Assembly: GCF_014839805.1 (NCBI RefSeq)
Contig: NC_051131.1
Coordinates: forward strand, 2,282,913 to 2,346,912
Source: Manduca sexta
Taxonomy: Eukaryota; Arthropoda; Insecta; Lepidoptera; Sphingidae
DNA length: 64,000 bases
Reading direction: 5' to 3'
The translations under genes and the position numbers were made by a program. Under the pieces are notes generated by a model. The model saw only the letters and a program-made list of their open reading frames with translations. It was not told the DNA's origin and did not search any database. Every line of letters begins with the position of its first letter. Positions within the stretch are counted from its first letter, which is position 1. Positions 49,401 through 60,545 of the stretch are shown one piece after another.

Positions 49401-49877
49401 ATTATTGAACATGCCAGATTTCTATGAGCCATTGTGAAAAACTTAATGAATTCTATATCTTACATATTAATTCTACACTACTGTTCTTGCCTCTACTACA
49501 AATCTTGCTATATATTAGGAGACTATCGTGCAATTTGTATTTCCTACAACGGCTATCAGACATCGGCCTTAACAAAACACAGCGTTAATAAACCGTCCGA
49601 GATTGGTGACATCGCGCCATATTTGCCAATATGAGGCTCGCTCGCTCCGCTACGGATTTTATGAAATTAGCAAAGGTCAGTGTGCCAGGCTTCGGCCTTT
49701 GTGCTTGACAGATGGCCTTTATGAGCGCTATTTGTTTGTTTACACGAAGATTGTGGGCTTTCCCGTACAATTTGAGTCTTACTTTAGGTATAAAGAGAAA
49801 TTGTAAATTTTGTATGGCATTTTGAGTTTACTGAACTCGATCGTATGTATCTTCTTGTTCTTGTAGTGCCTCTCCAA
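49401..49877. other. Unassigned DNA
   Basis: No gene supported. The short frames at 49434-49806 lack domains. Confidence 0.4.
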
Positions 49878-50074
49878 TTAGTGAATATTGGCGGTCAGCT
49901 CAGCATACTTTCCCTTGTCCTTTGCAAGGCGAAATATTTCTTCAGCGCTTGCAATCCCCATCCACTCGTTGATGTTCCGTAACCACGATTTTTTTCTTCA
50001 ACCGATTTTCCTTTTACCTGCTACTTTTCCCATCATTATGGTATGCATGTTTGAGTCCCAATGTGATATGAAAC
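49878..50074 (-). pseudogene. LINE reverse transcriptase, C-terminal remnant
   Basis: On the minus strand the frame reads HTIMMGKVAGKRKIG, a stop, then RKKSWLRNINEWMGIASAEE, IFRLAKDKG and LTANIH before the natural stop at 49878-49880. This is the typical end of insect LINE proteins: a basic GK-x-GKR-x-GRRK stretch, W-x-RNI-x-EW, a helix, and LTANIH at the C terminus. The in-frame TGA (a probable mutation of an arginine or glycine codon) and the lack of upstream reverse transcriptase make it a relic. The exact clade cannot be told from this end alone. Confidence 0.7.
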
Positions 50075-50654
50075 AAGAGACGTTACATTTTGATTTACTT
50101 CTTATTGGGTCTATAATATATTTGACTACAGAATATACCCCGTCAGAACCAACTGCTATCGATGTTTCACCATATGTGGTTTCTAAATATATCAGGTCAC
50201 TTTCACGAGCATTATTCCATGTAAGTCAAATAACCCTTCCGAATGATGTTTCAAAACACTATAAGTCATTATTACAAGACCCGGCATATATTTTTCTAGC
50301 TACAGTATTGATCAATAGAGTTCAGTTATTAGATCTAGCGGAGGTGCGTCCGATGGACAACCGGAGGTCATTTTGTTTTTATGACGTCATATATCAATGC
50401 TCATATTGAAACCCTTTTATTTCCTACAGCGATTTATACGATTATTTATTATGATACTGTTTGAGATCTTTCACTTTTTAAATGAATTCTTAATATTGAC
50501 TTTAATAACGAAGCCGATAAAATATGTATTACTTGATTGTTTTGTAATGTTTTCCTGGTGTGATAACATTCAGTATTATTGTGACAAAAACTTCGAAAAT
50601 GTATTTTCGTAATGCTGTAGCATCATCTGAGTTTATTAAGGCTATCCATATACC
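50075..50654. other. Unassigned DNA
   Basis: The plus-strand open frame 49888-50409 overlaps the LINE remnant on the other strand and is most likely a chance frame. Confidence 0.45.
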
Positions 50655-50733
50655 TTGTAAATTATCGCTTGCTTTATCGGTGAATGAAAACATCGTGAGG
50701 AAACCTGCACACCTGAAAACCTTCTTAAAACTT
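50655..50733 (+). mobile_element. SINE family A, central fragment
   Basis: ATTATCGCTTGCTTTATCGG followed by ACATCGTGAGGAAACCTGCA matches the middle of the complete copy at 53892-54214. Both ends are missing. Confidence 0.6.
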
Positions 50734-51369
50734 TAGTTCCGGAAAAATATAAAATAACTGGTGGAGAATACCTCTGTTTACATTTGCTGTCATAATATCC
50801 TTAAGAGTAAAGTTATTTAAATTTCCCTTTAAAAATAACTAGTACTAAAATCAACACTATAATTTTTGTTTTGAAAGCGGATAGATCGGTCCAGTCGTAT
50901 ATTTTCCCGTTTCGTCCCGATGTAAATGTGAGGGCGAGTGGGTTTCCGCGTTCCCTCACAAATTGAGAGGCGGAAGGACTGATAAGGAAATAGATCGGAC
51001 TCAAAATATTGTTTTTGCTTAGCATCCCGACATACGTATATGGCATTTTTTATTGCGTTACTTACCAAAAACGACGTGCAGAATTTGTGCTTGTTATGGC
51101 GATAAGCTATCAAGGGGCGGATATTAGATCAATGAACCGTAGGGGCATTTGTAAACCCTTTGGTAAATACACACTTTTTTTCTTTAGAAATAATATGAAC
51201 AGTAATCGCTCGCGTCGGATAAACAGCAACGTCACCTGGAACTTGCACAGATCGCAATACGCCCCGTTTTGTATTCAGGGGTAGACAAAGGTGTAACTCA
51301 TCTACATATGAGCAACCATTTTAATACGATGTAATAAGGGGCAGCGCCATCTAGAATTTTAATAATAAT
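50734..51369. other. Unassigned DNA
   Basis: No gene supported. A short phrase near 51090 (TTATGGCGATAAGCT) resembles SINE family B but is too brief to call. Confidence 0.4.
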
Positions 51370-51972
51370 AATTGTGGCGAGCCGACGGTGAGTGGCGACA
51401 CCGCGTTCCCTGATTCCGTGGGGGCTAAATGAGACCCCCTGACCCTTGGCTTGCCTTAACTGGCCGACTAGGGGTGGAAGTGCTCAATCTGCGTAATAAC
51501 GAGGAAACCCGCTCCGGGACGCGATAGCGACCCGCGATGGTGAATTTGGTGCACACCTCTCGACACCCTTAAGCCACCCACACCGGTGTTGCGTCCTTGG
51601 CTTACGCCACTTATGGGATGCCCATCAAGTGGGGGGCAAGTCACCGTCTGCCTTGAATATATAAAATTGAGACATTTTACTTGGCAGGCGTCCCGTTGTC
51701 TCAATCAATAGCCCAGCAACCAGTCCAGCTAGATCCCATCCATAGACCCAGTATAATTCCTATCTTTTCTGCAATAGTCCCTGCACCTTGCAAGGGCTGT
51801 CTTTGTCTGTATTTCCTCCATAAGTACAGACAGAGAGAGTACTCGCAAGGTGTATAAACCCCAACTAGAGTAATGTATTTTAAAGGGGCCTCTACGTGTT
51901 GGATCCATGTCCCCACGCAAGCCTTCCAAAAGGACCGGCCTTTATGCCGTGATTGCCCGTAGGAAAGATACA
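51370..51972 (-). mobile_element. GC-rich unit with AAT-repeat edges, probable retroelement piece
   Basis: Six hundred bases of markedly higher GC content sit between two short AAT/TAA runs (51359-51371 and 51973-51986). On the minus strand the unit ends GGCTCGCCACAATTATTATT, a structure like a LINE with a simple TAA tail. Short minus-strand frames (51701-51973, 51468-51704) give no domain that I recognise. The sharp change in composition on both sides argues for inserted DNA. Orientation and class are uncertain. Confidence 0.4.
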
Positions 51973-52212
51973 TAATAATAATAATATCAGCCCTGTATTA
52001 TATACTTGCCCACTGCTGAGCACGGGCCTCCTCTACTACTGCGAGGGATTAGGCCTTAGTCCACCACGCTGGCCTAGTGCGGATTGGTAGACTTCACACA
52101 CCTTCGAAATTCCTATAGAGAACTTCTCAGATGTGCAGGTTTCCTCACGATGTTTTCCTTCACCGTTAAAGCGAACGATAAATTCACAAAGAATACACAC
52201 ATGATTTAGAAT
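51973..52212 (-). mobile_element. SINE family A, 5'-truncated
   Basis: In plus reading it starts AATAATAATATCAGCCCTG and continues through CTACTGCGAGGGATTAGGCC and TTCCTCACGATGTTTTCCTT, the complement of the 3' two thirds of 53892-54214. The tRNA-like head is absent. Confidence 0.75.
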
Positions 52213-52369
52213 TTTAAATTACGAAATTGCAAACTCTAATTTCTCCAATCCCCGTCCTACGTAAATTTGCGGTTGTCTCCTACGCTTTTTCTCGCATACG
52301 TCAAGAACTTTACAAACTATTGCTTTAGACGTCAAACCCTTTCAGGATATTTAATCTTGGACCGATCAT
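52213..52369. other. Unassigned DNA
   Basis: Nothing is recognised. Confidence 0.4.
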
Positions 52370-52445
52370 GTAAGATCCACAGTGTTGGTCTACCTGAGAA
52401 TCGAACTCGGGATTCCCCAGTATATTTCTTATGCTGTCACGATTA
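52370..52445 (-). repeat. Possible SINE head fragment
   Basis: The complement contains GGGAATCCCGAGTTCGATTC, a B-box-like region, with ATCGTGAC upstream. The body is not recognisable. Confidence 0.35.
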
Positions 52446-52789
52446 AACGAGGCCCTATATAAATAAAAAATATACCTTTATCATTAACTGTGTCAAATAA
52501 CATGAGTTAATATAGTAGTCTACATCGCTTTAAGTCTCTAAGTATAGTAAGTAAACACACGCTATCTAACTTCGGATCTTGTGTGTATCTTAGTGATGAG
52601 GCTACTAATTCGTTAACTATATATCTGTTTGAATTATCCTGTTTCACCCAGTACTTCCAATGTAACACTTGTGAACGCGTGTAGCCCACGCGGGTTTAAA
52701 GGGCGCGATATCGAGTTATTTGCGATTGCTTAATTCCACTGTTTAGTGCTAATCATTATGGGTCCCTTAAAATTAGGGATGATGGTAAT
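52446..52789. other. Unassigned AT-rich DNA
   Basis: Nothing is supported. Confidence 0.45.
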
Positions 52790-53107
52790 CGAAACTGTAT
52801 TTAAAAAAATACTGGGCAAGTGCAAGTCGGACTCGCGCACCGAGGGGTTCATTCAAAATTGTGAGTAAAGTAAATAAGTTTAAAGGTTAAATTTAACAAA
52901 CTTAACTTTGCCGTTTTATCCCTGGACACTTTTATTGTACCAACTGCAAATAATACTCACTCCTGTTATATTATTAAATTAAATATTAACGTTTCTTATC
53001 TTACATGAGCTGTAAGACTTCTTGCCAAATTTCATGATTCTAGGTCAACGGGAAGTACCCTATAGGTTGTGATTCTCTTAAGAAATCAATCAATCAAGCA
53101 ATCTGAC
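52790..53107 (+). repeat. Common lepidopteran interspersed repeat, left part
   Basis: GGGCAAGTGCAAGTCGGACT with CGCGCACCGAGGGGTTC, and later CCAAATTTCATGATTCTAGG and TCAACGGGAAGTACCCTATA, are hallmark phrases of a widespread moth and butterfly repeat. It continues after the SINE at 53108-53370, so the SINE split it. Confidence 0.6.
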
Positions 53108-53370
53108 TGCCTTGGTGGCGTAGTTGTACTGCATGCGCGGTGCGGCAGCGCTCTGAGGTCCTGGGTTCGAATCCCGGGTCGGGCAGTGATATTTGGGTTT
53201 TTCTGCTCAATATTAGCCCGGAGTCTGAAATTTGTGCCCGATATGGCGATAGGTTCGCCCCCTATCACATCATGGGACGGAACACACTTGGCGAAAAGTG
53301 GGTGCCCTGGTTGCACCTCTGCATATCCCTTCGGGGATAAATGCGTGATGGTGTGTGTGTGTGTGTGTGG
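53108..53370 (+). mobile_element. tRNA-derived SINE, family B, full length, with TG-repeat tail
   Basis: The head TGCCTTGGTGGCGTAGTTGT (A box) and GGGTTCGAATCCCGGG (B box) still resemble a tRNA. The body carries ATATGGCGATAGGTTCGCC, GGCGAAAAGTGGGTGCCC and CCCTTCGGGGATAAATGC. The element ends in a TG microsatellite at 53349-53370. Related copies are at 14516-14606, 62161-62375 and 62593-62728. It lies inside the repeat at 52790-53625. Confidence 0.8.
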
Positions 53371-53625
53371 GAAATCGCAAAATACGGAGAAATATGTGAC
53401 ACAAACAGTTATACGTATTGACCGCGTTGAGTTGCAAGTTTGATTTTTACACAGCTGTATGAGACTATAGACTCGAGTATTTGATATATGTAAATTTTAA
53501 TCTAGTTCAAATGAGAACCTCCCCGAGGTTCTCATTTGAACCAGAGAAAAAGGGTCTTGACAGATAGACAGACGGCGAGACGGGCAAAAAAGTTATTCTA
53601 TAAGAGTTCCTTTTGAATTGAACAT
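53371..53625 (+). repeat. Common lepidopteran interspersed repeat, right part
   Basis: GACAGATAGACAGACGGCGA followed by GTTATTCTATAAGAGTTCC is the usual end of the repeat that starts at 52790. A perfect hairpin lies within it at 53505-53541. Confidence 0.5.
53505..53541. repeat. Perfect 17-bp inverted repeat with 3-base spacer
   Basis: GTTCAAATGAGAACCTC, then CCC, then the exact complement. No mismatch. Confidence 0.85.
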
Positions 53626-53739
53626 GCAACATACCCAGCATAAAATTTTCAATCAAAAGTGTATATTAATTCAGGATATGAACTATAACTCTGCCAAATT
53701 TCATCCAAATCCATGAAGTGGATGCTACATTTATCTATA
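53626..53739. other. Decayed repeat into which the Helitron inserted
   Basis: TCTGCCAAATTTCATCCAAA near 53692 is a phrase of common lepidopteran repeats, interrupted directly downstream by the Helitron. Confidence 0.4.
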
Positions 53740-53783
53740 TCTATACTATTATATAAAGCTGAAGAGTTTGTTTGTTTGTTTGA

Positions 53784-54483
53784 ACGCGCTAATCTCAGGA
53801 ACTACCGGTACGAACTGATTTTTTTTGCGTTGGATAGCCCTTTGTTTGTGGAGTGCTATAGGCTATATATCATCACGCTATACCCAATAGGCGGCGATAG
53901 CCTAGTTGGGTGTGGAACGGACCGCCAAGACGAATGTCCGCAAGTTCAAATCCCAAGGGCACACACCTCTGACTTTTCTAATAAATCATGTGTGTATGCT
54001 TTGTGAATTTATCGTTCGCTTTAACGGTGAAGGAAAACATCGTGAGGAAATCTGCACATCTAAGAAGTTCTCTATAGGAATTTCGAAGGTGTGTGAAGTC
54101 TACCAATCCGCACTAGGCCAGCGTGGTGGACTAAGGCCTAATCCCTCTCAGTAGTAGAGGAGGCCCGTGCTCAGCAGTGAGCAAGTATATAATACAGGGC
54201 TGATATTATTATTATATACCCAATAGGAGCGGAGCAGTAATGGCTAATCTCAGGAACTACCGATTCGAACTGAAAAAATATTTTTGTGTTCAATAGCCCT
54301 TTGTTTGTGGAGTGCTCTAAGTTATATATCATCACGCTATGACCAATAGGAGCAGAGCAGTAATGGATAATCTCAGGAACTACCTGTTTGAACTGAAAAA
54401 AACTTTTTGTGTTGGATAGCCCTTTGTTCCTGGAGTGCTATAGGCTATATATCATCAGGCTACGACCAATAGGAGCGGAGCAG
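53784..54483 (+). repeat. Three tandem 123-bp units in the Helitron, the first split by a SINE
   Basis: Units 2 (54238-54360) and 3 (54361-54483) start TAATGG(C/A)TAATCTCAGG, pass through GATAGCCCTTTGTT-type and TATATATCATCA(C/G)GCTA phrases, and end AGC(G/A)GAGCAG. Unit 1 starts near 53784 and resumes after the SINE at 54228. Units differ at scattered positions. Confidence 0.85.
53892..54214 (+). mobile_element. tRNA-derived SINE, family A, full length, with target-site duplication
   Basis: The head CGGCGATAGCCTAGTTGG (A box) and AAGTTCAAATCCC (B box) derive from a tRNA. The body contains ACATCGTGAGGAAATCTGC and the end is ATACAGGGCTGATATTATTA. The 13-bp duplication TATACCCAATAGG flanks it exactly at 53879-53891 and 54215-54227, inside the first Helitron tandem unit. 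It therefore inserted after the Helitron array existed. It is the best reference copy of family A here. Confidence 0.9.
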
Positions 54484-54824
54484 TAATGAAACATGTTGCA
54501 AAAACGGGGAAAATTTAATAGTTTTGAGAGCTTCCGTTGCGTGCGCTGCGTAAACGGTTAAAGTTATGCAACAATGATGTATGACGGGATTGTTCCTCTT
54601 AAAAAGTTCTAAAAAATATATCATAAAACAAAGTCCCCCGCTGCATCTGTCTGCCTGAACGTGTTACACTCAAAAACTATCCAACGTATTAAGATGAAAT
54701 TTAGTATGGAGACAGTTTGAGACCCTGGGAAGAACATAGGCTCCCGGGAAACTACTACTTTTATAACGGAAAACTTTAGCCTGAAAAACTTTATAACGCG
54801 GGCGGAGCCGCGGGCAGAAGCTAG

Positions 54825-55135
54825 TTTCTAATAAACACAAACATGCAAATTTTGCTACATGATTATAGTAATTTATTCCAAAAATGTTTTCGCGAATCTG
54901 CGTTCTAGTGTAGTATATCTTGTAATTAGTTAAGATGTAAGGATCGTGACTAGCTCTGGGGTAATTTTCTAATAACGTGTAGTTGTTAATTAATGTCAGT
55001 AGTAAGATTTCCACAAATTTCCCAATGGATTAGTTGTATATATACACCCACTCCGGTACGTGTTGTTATAGATTATATCAGATCATATAATATTATTTCT
55101 ATTATAATATAATATTAACATGAATCTTCTCTCAT
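54825..55135. other. Unassigned AT-rich DNA
   Basis: Nothing is supported. Confidence 0.45.
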
Positions 55136-55486
55136 CGAATTTCAACCACGGTTGCCAATCTCGACATAGATCTGCCAGGTACGAAGTAGATATTATTGTG
55201 TGTAATACACAGGTGAGCTTTTTGTTCCTTCACTCACATATTTCGATGAAACGGCAACCGAAATGGCCGGAAAAAGATCAGGCGCAGGGCCAACGGTTTT
55301 AATTGTTATCCGAAGTACTAGGGTATCACACCACCAACTTTCTAATCTGGAACCGCGAATGAGAATTTTTTATGATGAAAAAACTCAGTCACAATTATTT
55401 TTGATCTGAACCGGAATTCAAACCCAGAACCTCAGCACAATAGCTGTACTTGTACTGCGTACGTATTACAACTACGTCACCGAGGA
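55136..55486 (-). mobile_element. tRNA-derived SINE, family C, near full length
   Basis: The plus strand begins CGAATTTCAACCACGGTTGC (complement of the family end). It finishes with the complement of the B box (AATTCAAACCCAGAACCTCAG) and of the A box (CAACTACGTCACCGAGG). It matches 582-978 throughout with moderate divergence. Confidence 0.7.
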
Positions 55487-55499
55487 AGTTAATATTACC

Positions 55500-55668
55500 A
55501 TAATATTAGCCCTGTATATAATAACTCACTACTGGGCACGAGCCACTACTACTGAGGGAGTTAAGGGTCTACTTCATCGCGCGGTACTAGCGGACACGGT
55601 TTACAGACTCCACATACTTTCGAAATTCTTACGAAAGAATTCTCAGCTATGTAGATTTCCTGGCAAAG
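55500..55668 (-). mobile_element. SINE family A, decayed 3' part
   Basis: ATATTAGCCCTGTATATAAT, CCACTACTACTGAGGGAGTT and GTAGATTTCCTGGC follow the complement of the family A 3' half, with many changes. It lies 13 bases from the family C SINE, on the same strand. Confidence 0.6.
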
Positions 55669-58600
55669 CAACCTATTATACAAAATATTATTAAAACAGA
55701 TAGTTATTTTTTAAAATTTAAGCCTGCACATTAGTTGATATACTTCACTATAGACGGTTTACATCTCTCGTCGGTTGACTAGACTACACGGTACTTACCA
55801 CCAACATAACTGTATAGCCGTACAAGATGAAAAATCTCCCAACGAATTCACGCCACAAAATTCATAGCACGTTTAAAAACAGTCTTTTGAGTGTTCTTTA
55901 CGACTTTCGGTACGGAATTTTTCATTAAAGCGGAGCCTTGTCTGCATACGCTAATAGAATTATGCGTGGCATATAGTCTATGTAAAGCAAAGACACCGGC
56001 GTTATTCCGACGGGACCGGCTTGAAGGGGGATTTTTTTAATTTCAATTAAGTAGAGTATAATAAATGCAGTTTCCTGCAATGTACTTTGTAGTGCCACAG
56101 TGGATAATATTACAGCAGTATTAAATTCGAATTTTTATTTTAAAAACGAAATAAAAACTCATTATTTTCCAAAATAAAAGTAAACTATGTATTGAATTAA
56201 ATTATTAAACGATCCCAATCTTACTCTTTGATCAGATTCCGAGAATAAACAGATTTAAATAAGTAATATGTAAGCTCGTCAAAAAAACGTTGTTCTGATT
56301 GGTCCATTTATGCGATGGACAAAAAAAACGAATGCTTCGAATATTGAAAAAGGCGGTAATTAATCCAGGATTTGGTTTTTCTCGGAGTCAAATTTTCATA
56401 CATGCAAAGCTTTTATTCTTGAAGGTATTTTAATTTTAAACAGTATTTATTATAACCCGGGAACATTCTCTCACAATTTTTGCATTCATAATTTAGTTGT
56501 TGGCTATCTTACTCGCCTAATAAATATTAACGAAAATTAATTGTTATTAAAACACTGTGGGAAAATAAAACTAACATTTAAAAATGTTGTTAAAAATCTT
56601 AATACATAATTGCATTTGTTATTAATATAAGCTTTTAATATTTTATATCATATATTAATAATAAGTTTAGATACAATTTAAAGCTTCTCAAGGGATGAAT
56701 CTACTATGTATACCTCAATATAAATGTATAAAAAAATAAATATTCTTTGTTTTCAGTATATAATTTGTAATTATTAGAGCACTCCTAAATTAATTATAAT
56801 TAAAACCACTAATATTTCCATATAACACGTAATACTCCCAACTGCATTAATATTACTGTATACAGTTGTACTGTGATGTTTTGTTAGCTCGCGTGCGTGA
56901 TGCTATTCTACTTAATATTGTTGCATGAGAGCGCATCGAGCCGGTGGAAAGAGGCTCAACCCCCGCCCCCTTAAAACTTCAGCCCCGCAGACCAAAGCGT
57001 GCAGGCTCCGTGCAGAAGCGGGACATTGTATTGTTAAAAAGCATTGATGCGAAAACTATATTATGTGATTATGGTTAAAACTCAAAAAAAAAAGAAATCT
57101 ATGAGTTCTATGAATTACTTACATCACTTACGTATAATCAAATTTGACACGTAATTTCTAAGTTATTTCAATCTTTTTTTTATTAAATAACGTATTTAAA
57201 ATAAAAGGTTATTACGTAAAAATCTATCAAAGCTTTTGATGTGCTTCAAGTCCCTCGTTAATTTTACAAACACGGTTGAGGCCCGGGCCCTGCACGGCCT
57301 CGTGTGACGACACACAGAGTCAGACGCGATGTCCGACCATACGTGCCTCGCTTAACAACTCGATCTTTTTGAGCACAACACTAGGTTTATTTGGTCATAT
57401 TTGTTTTAATTTGGAAATCGTATAATAAAAAGCGCAATTTTTCTCTAAGTGGACACGTGTAGTTTATTCATTGAGTGTAAACATTACTTTTAATTATTAT
57501 TTCGGTTTTAATAAGTAAGCGGAGAGTGTAGTTTTAGCTTATATGTATGTATATAAGTCTATGGTAATGGGTTTAAGGTCGAATCTCGTATAACACATTT
57601 TACAAATCAGCTGTTTACGTCATGATATGTACAATAAAATTCCGCAAATCAGAATTTTGAGATACGAGATCAAAGGTCAAAGTGATAATATAATGTTCAT
57701 AAAAGATATTAAGTATATGATGTAATGGTACCTCTGTAGGGAATATAATAAAGGGACCCTGTTGCTAATAAGGATTAATGTGGGGTCATTAATGGTTTCA
57801 GTACTTTTAAGGTCAGAAATTGCAAAAAAACTTTATTTATAGATTTTTATAAATTTTGTAGGAAATGCGACTCCAACATAACAAAAATTTCTATTGACCC
57901 TTCATTTCCTTGTTTCATCATATTTTATTGCATTGCTTACCGCCGAATCCAAGACTTTTTACTCTCAACCTCTACGCACTACCATTAGACCTTGAGGAGA
58001 CGATAGCCGTCACAATTCTGTGAGTACTTGCTGACTGACAGACAACGGATAGCTTTAAGTAGTGGTTGTAGAAACATGTAATTTTTTATGTAAATTTCGT
58101 AAGTAGCCAATAATTTCTTTTCCCAAATTTGAAGAAATAAATAATGAGAAATCTCTTCTTGAACCTAATAACCACTTAGCTCGAATATAATAAACACATT
58201 TACTTAAACTATGTACCTAATGAAAATCTTACATGACTGTTTATTACAATTTTATTATAATTTTCAATAAGATTCCGTGTGTAGTACAATTATAGAGACG
58301 TCATAAATCACAATTAACCTATATGTGACTAGCGTGATGTTTTTTGCAATTTGCAAAACTTGCATACTGTTTGTATTTATGAACGCTTAGGGCTGGCTCT
58401 GTTTTATTCCAAGAATTAGTTTAAGATTTTAAGAGGTCGGCAAAACAAAATGTTCCAGAATATTTCAGGCGTTTGAGCCAACTGAATACAAAATGGTATT
58501 GTGAAACTCATTCTATTCTAATCAAAGCCTTTACTGCAATTTTTTTCTATTTTACACCGTTTAATCGCGGTATGCGAATCCTCGAAAGCAATTACCTACT

Positions 58601-59433
58601 ATGATGGCATTTTCACCATGTCTAGTTGTTCTGCTATTGCAATGTTAATCCAATTAAAATTTTTATCTGTTACCTATTCAGCATTGTTTTCCCAATTTTC
58701 TATAAAAAATGACCCCGATAACAAAATTATAGTGATTACAAAATGCTCGCGTCGATTGACGTTTCGGATCTGCGCCTACAGAAATATTTGTATACCATCT
58801 GATTTATTATACACAATGGGACATCAAAGAAAACTCCCACAGCTGCGCGTTTAGTTTTGATCTATTTTAGCCAAGTAGACTACAAATAGCTGAAAATAAA
58901 TAAATCATGACGTTGATAAGGGATCTTAATCCATATCTCTGAACTGAAACCAAAAATAGACAAATATTTTAGAGGTACTAATAATTCTCAATTTGATTGG
59001 TCCACTTTTTTAATCAAGAAACTAATTTTTTTTGTTGTTCTCTCTGGGAATCGAATACAGTATACACTCAAACGGTGCTATTAGACAAAACCCGAGCGGG
59101 AACTAACTATGTTAATTATACAACTATTGGAAACACCAACAGCACTAGAGAAACTCCTTTGTTACATTACCTAATACTCATATTACACACCTGAAAACCA
59201 GGTAATCTTTAGTTAAGGATATATTGTTAAATTCTCAATGCGGTGTATGTAGTTGTGATTCTGGGTATTGTGCTAGTTCGTAGTAAATAAACCTCTTCAC
59301 TGAACTTACAAAGCTGATATCTCGAAAGCAAATGTTTTACTGTAGTTCATCCATTACTCGTGTTCTATTATAACATGATATGAAAAATGGGCTTTAATAT
59401 ATTATGTTACTAAAGGTTATTGTGGTAATTATT
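55669..59433. other. Unassigned AT-rich DNA
   Basis: No gene supported over 3.7 kb. Bases 56930-57015 and 57270-57350 are GC-rich spots without coding pattern. Confidence 0.5.
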
Positions 59434-59540
59434 ATATCAGCACAGTATTATACGGATACTATGACATCGCGGAGAATGAGCCTTCTCTTCTAATAAGTGT
59501 TTAAGCCTTATTCCGCACTAGGCCACGTTGGTCTAACAAA
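59434..59540. repeat. Rearranged SINE family A remnant
   Basis: The left part (TATATCAGCACAGTATTATA through TTTAAGCCTTA) follows the minus orientation of family A. The right part (TTCCGCACTAGGCCACGTTG) follows the plus orientation, so an inversion or two partial insertions are involved. Confidence 0.45.
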
Positions 59541-60235
59541 AACAGACCTTCACTATCAATATTTGGAATAGTTTGGCATGGCGTGTGTTCCTTCCCATAA
59601 TCCTGGGTCTTTCCGCCGTAGCATGAAGAAGTATTTTAGTAAGCCGGCAAGACTGTGTCGAATGGCAAGAGATAGCCATCTGTTGCACATTCGATACTTT
59701 ATTTGGACGGCATTGCGGTTACCATCAGGAGCCGTGCAGTCACTTTGCCGGGCTAGGAATTAAAAAAATCTTGATAAACAATATACATGTAAATTCGCTA
59801 AGTTTTGGACTTGCGAACTTATGTCTTAGCAGGCCATTTCATTCCCCACTAAGCTACTCTTGATTTTGAGGTAAAAAATCCTCTAATATATATCACATAG
59901 GTATATTTATGGTATTGTGAGAGCCCAGCCGCGAAGTACTGCACGATATAACTAGCGACACCCACTCACGTCTCCTACACCCACACATGGAGAACGTGGG
60001 TAACAGTAAGTCACCACATCCAAGTAGTTGGGGCTCGATTTCATTGTACTGCTGTACTTCCTCTTACGTCTTTAAACTTCGCGAGTGCAACTCAAACCCT
60101 ACATCGCAGAGGGGCATAGATTATAAAAATATTATTAAGTATTACCTATGTATAAAAGAAGAATTCGTTTTAGTTAACGTTATATATTACGCTGAGAGGA
60201 ACGTGATTTATCTATACTAATTTGATATAGAAAAA
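59541..60235. other. Unassigned DNA with a LINE-tail fragment
   Basis: Bases 59695-59765 (GGTTACCATCAGGAGCCGTG, then CAGTCACTTTGCCGGGC, then an A run) are a short LINE 3' end on the plus strand. No gene supported. Confidence 0.45.
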
Positions 60236-60545
60236 AAGTAAGTTTGTAAATTTGTAGGGGCTAATCGCTAGAAATACTGAACCGATTTTGAAAATACTTT
60301 CACTAACAGGAAGCTGAAACCAGAACATTACTCCTGAGTGGTTTAAGCTTATTATCCCGGAAAAATATTTATCTAATAAAATCAGGTTGAAGAAATTCCA
60401 TTATTGTCAATGGAAGCAAATCGCCATGATAACTAGGATGCTATGTGTGTCTAAGATATGATCAACGTGTGTGTTAAAAACAAAGATACAAACATCCAAA
60501 CATTTTCACAAACTTTCGCATTTAAAATGTTAATAAGATAAGTAT
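60236..60545. repeat. Decayed interspersed repeat with inwardly facing ends
   Basis: The left end (AAGTTTGTAAATTTGTAGGG, then ATACTGAACCGATTTTG) and the complement of the right end (AAATGCGAAAGTTTGTGAAA) both resemble the starts of common lepidopteran repeats. They face each other like terminal inverted repeats or two abutting copies. Confidence 0.45.

Larger units (their letters stand above)
53740..54824 (+). mobile_element. Non-autonomous Helitron with internal tandem array
   Basis: It starts TCTATACTATTATATAAAGC and ends with a GC-rich hairpin (GCGGGCGGAGCCGCGGGC), a short spacer and CTAG. The base before is A and the base after is T, the expected Helitron target. It makes no Rep/helicase. 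The interior holds three copies of a 123-bp unit (from about 53784, 54238 and 54361) and a SINE inserted into the first unit. Without the SINE it is about 750 bp. The 3' part (GATGAAATTTAGTATGGAGA) is shared with the remnant at 8058-8212. Confidence 0.85.

Noticed and set aside
49888..50409. 173-codon plus-strand open frame
   Set aside because: It overlaps the recognisable LINE reverse transcriptase end on the opposite strand and has no domain of its own. Most likely a chance frame.
53108..53190. tRNA-like sequence with a good B box
   Set aside because: Same reason: it is the head of SINE family B and lacks a full cloverleaf.
53340..53370. Independent TG microsatellite
   Set aside because: It is the tail of the family B SINE, not a separate locus.
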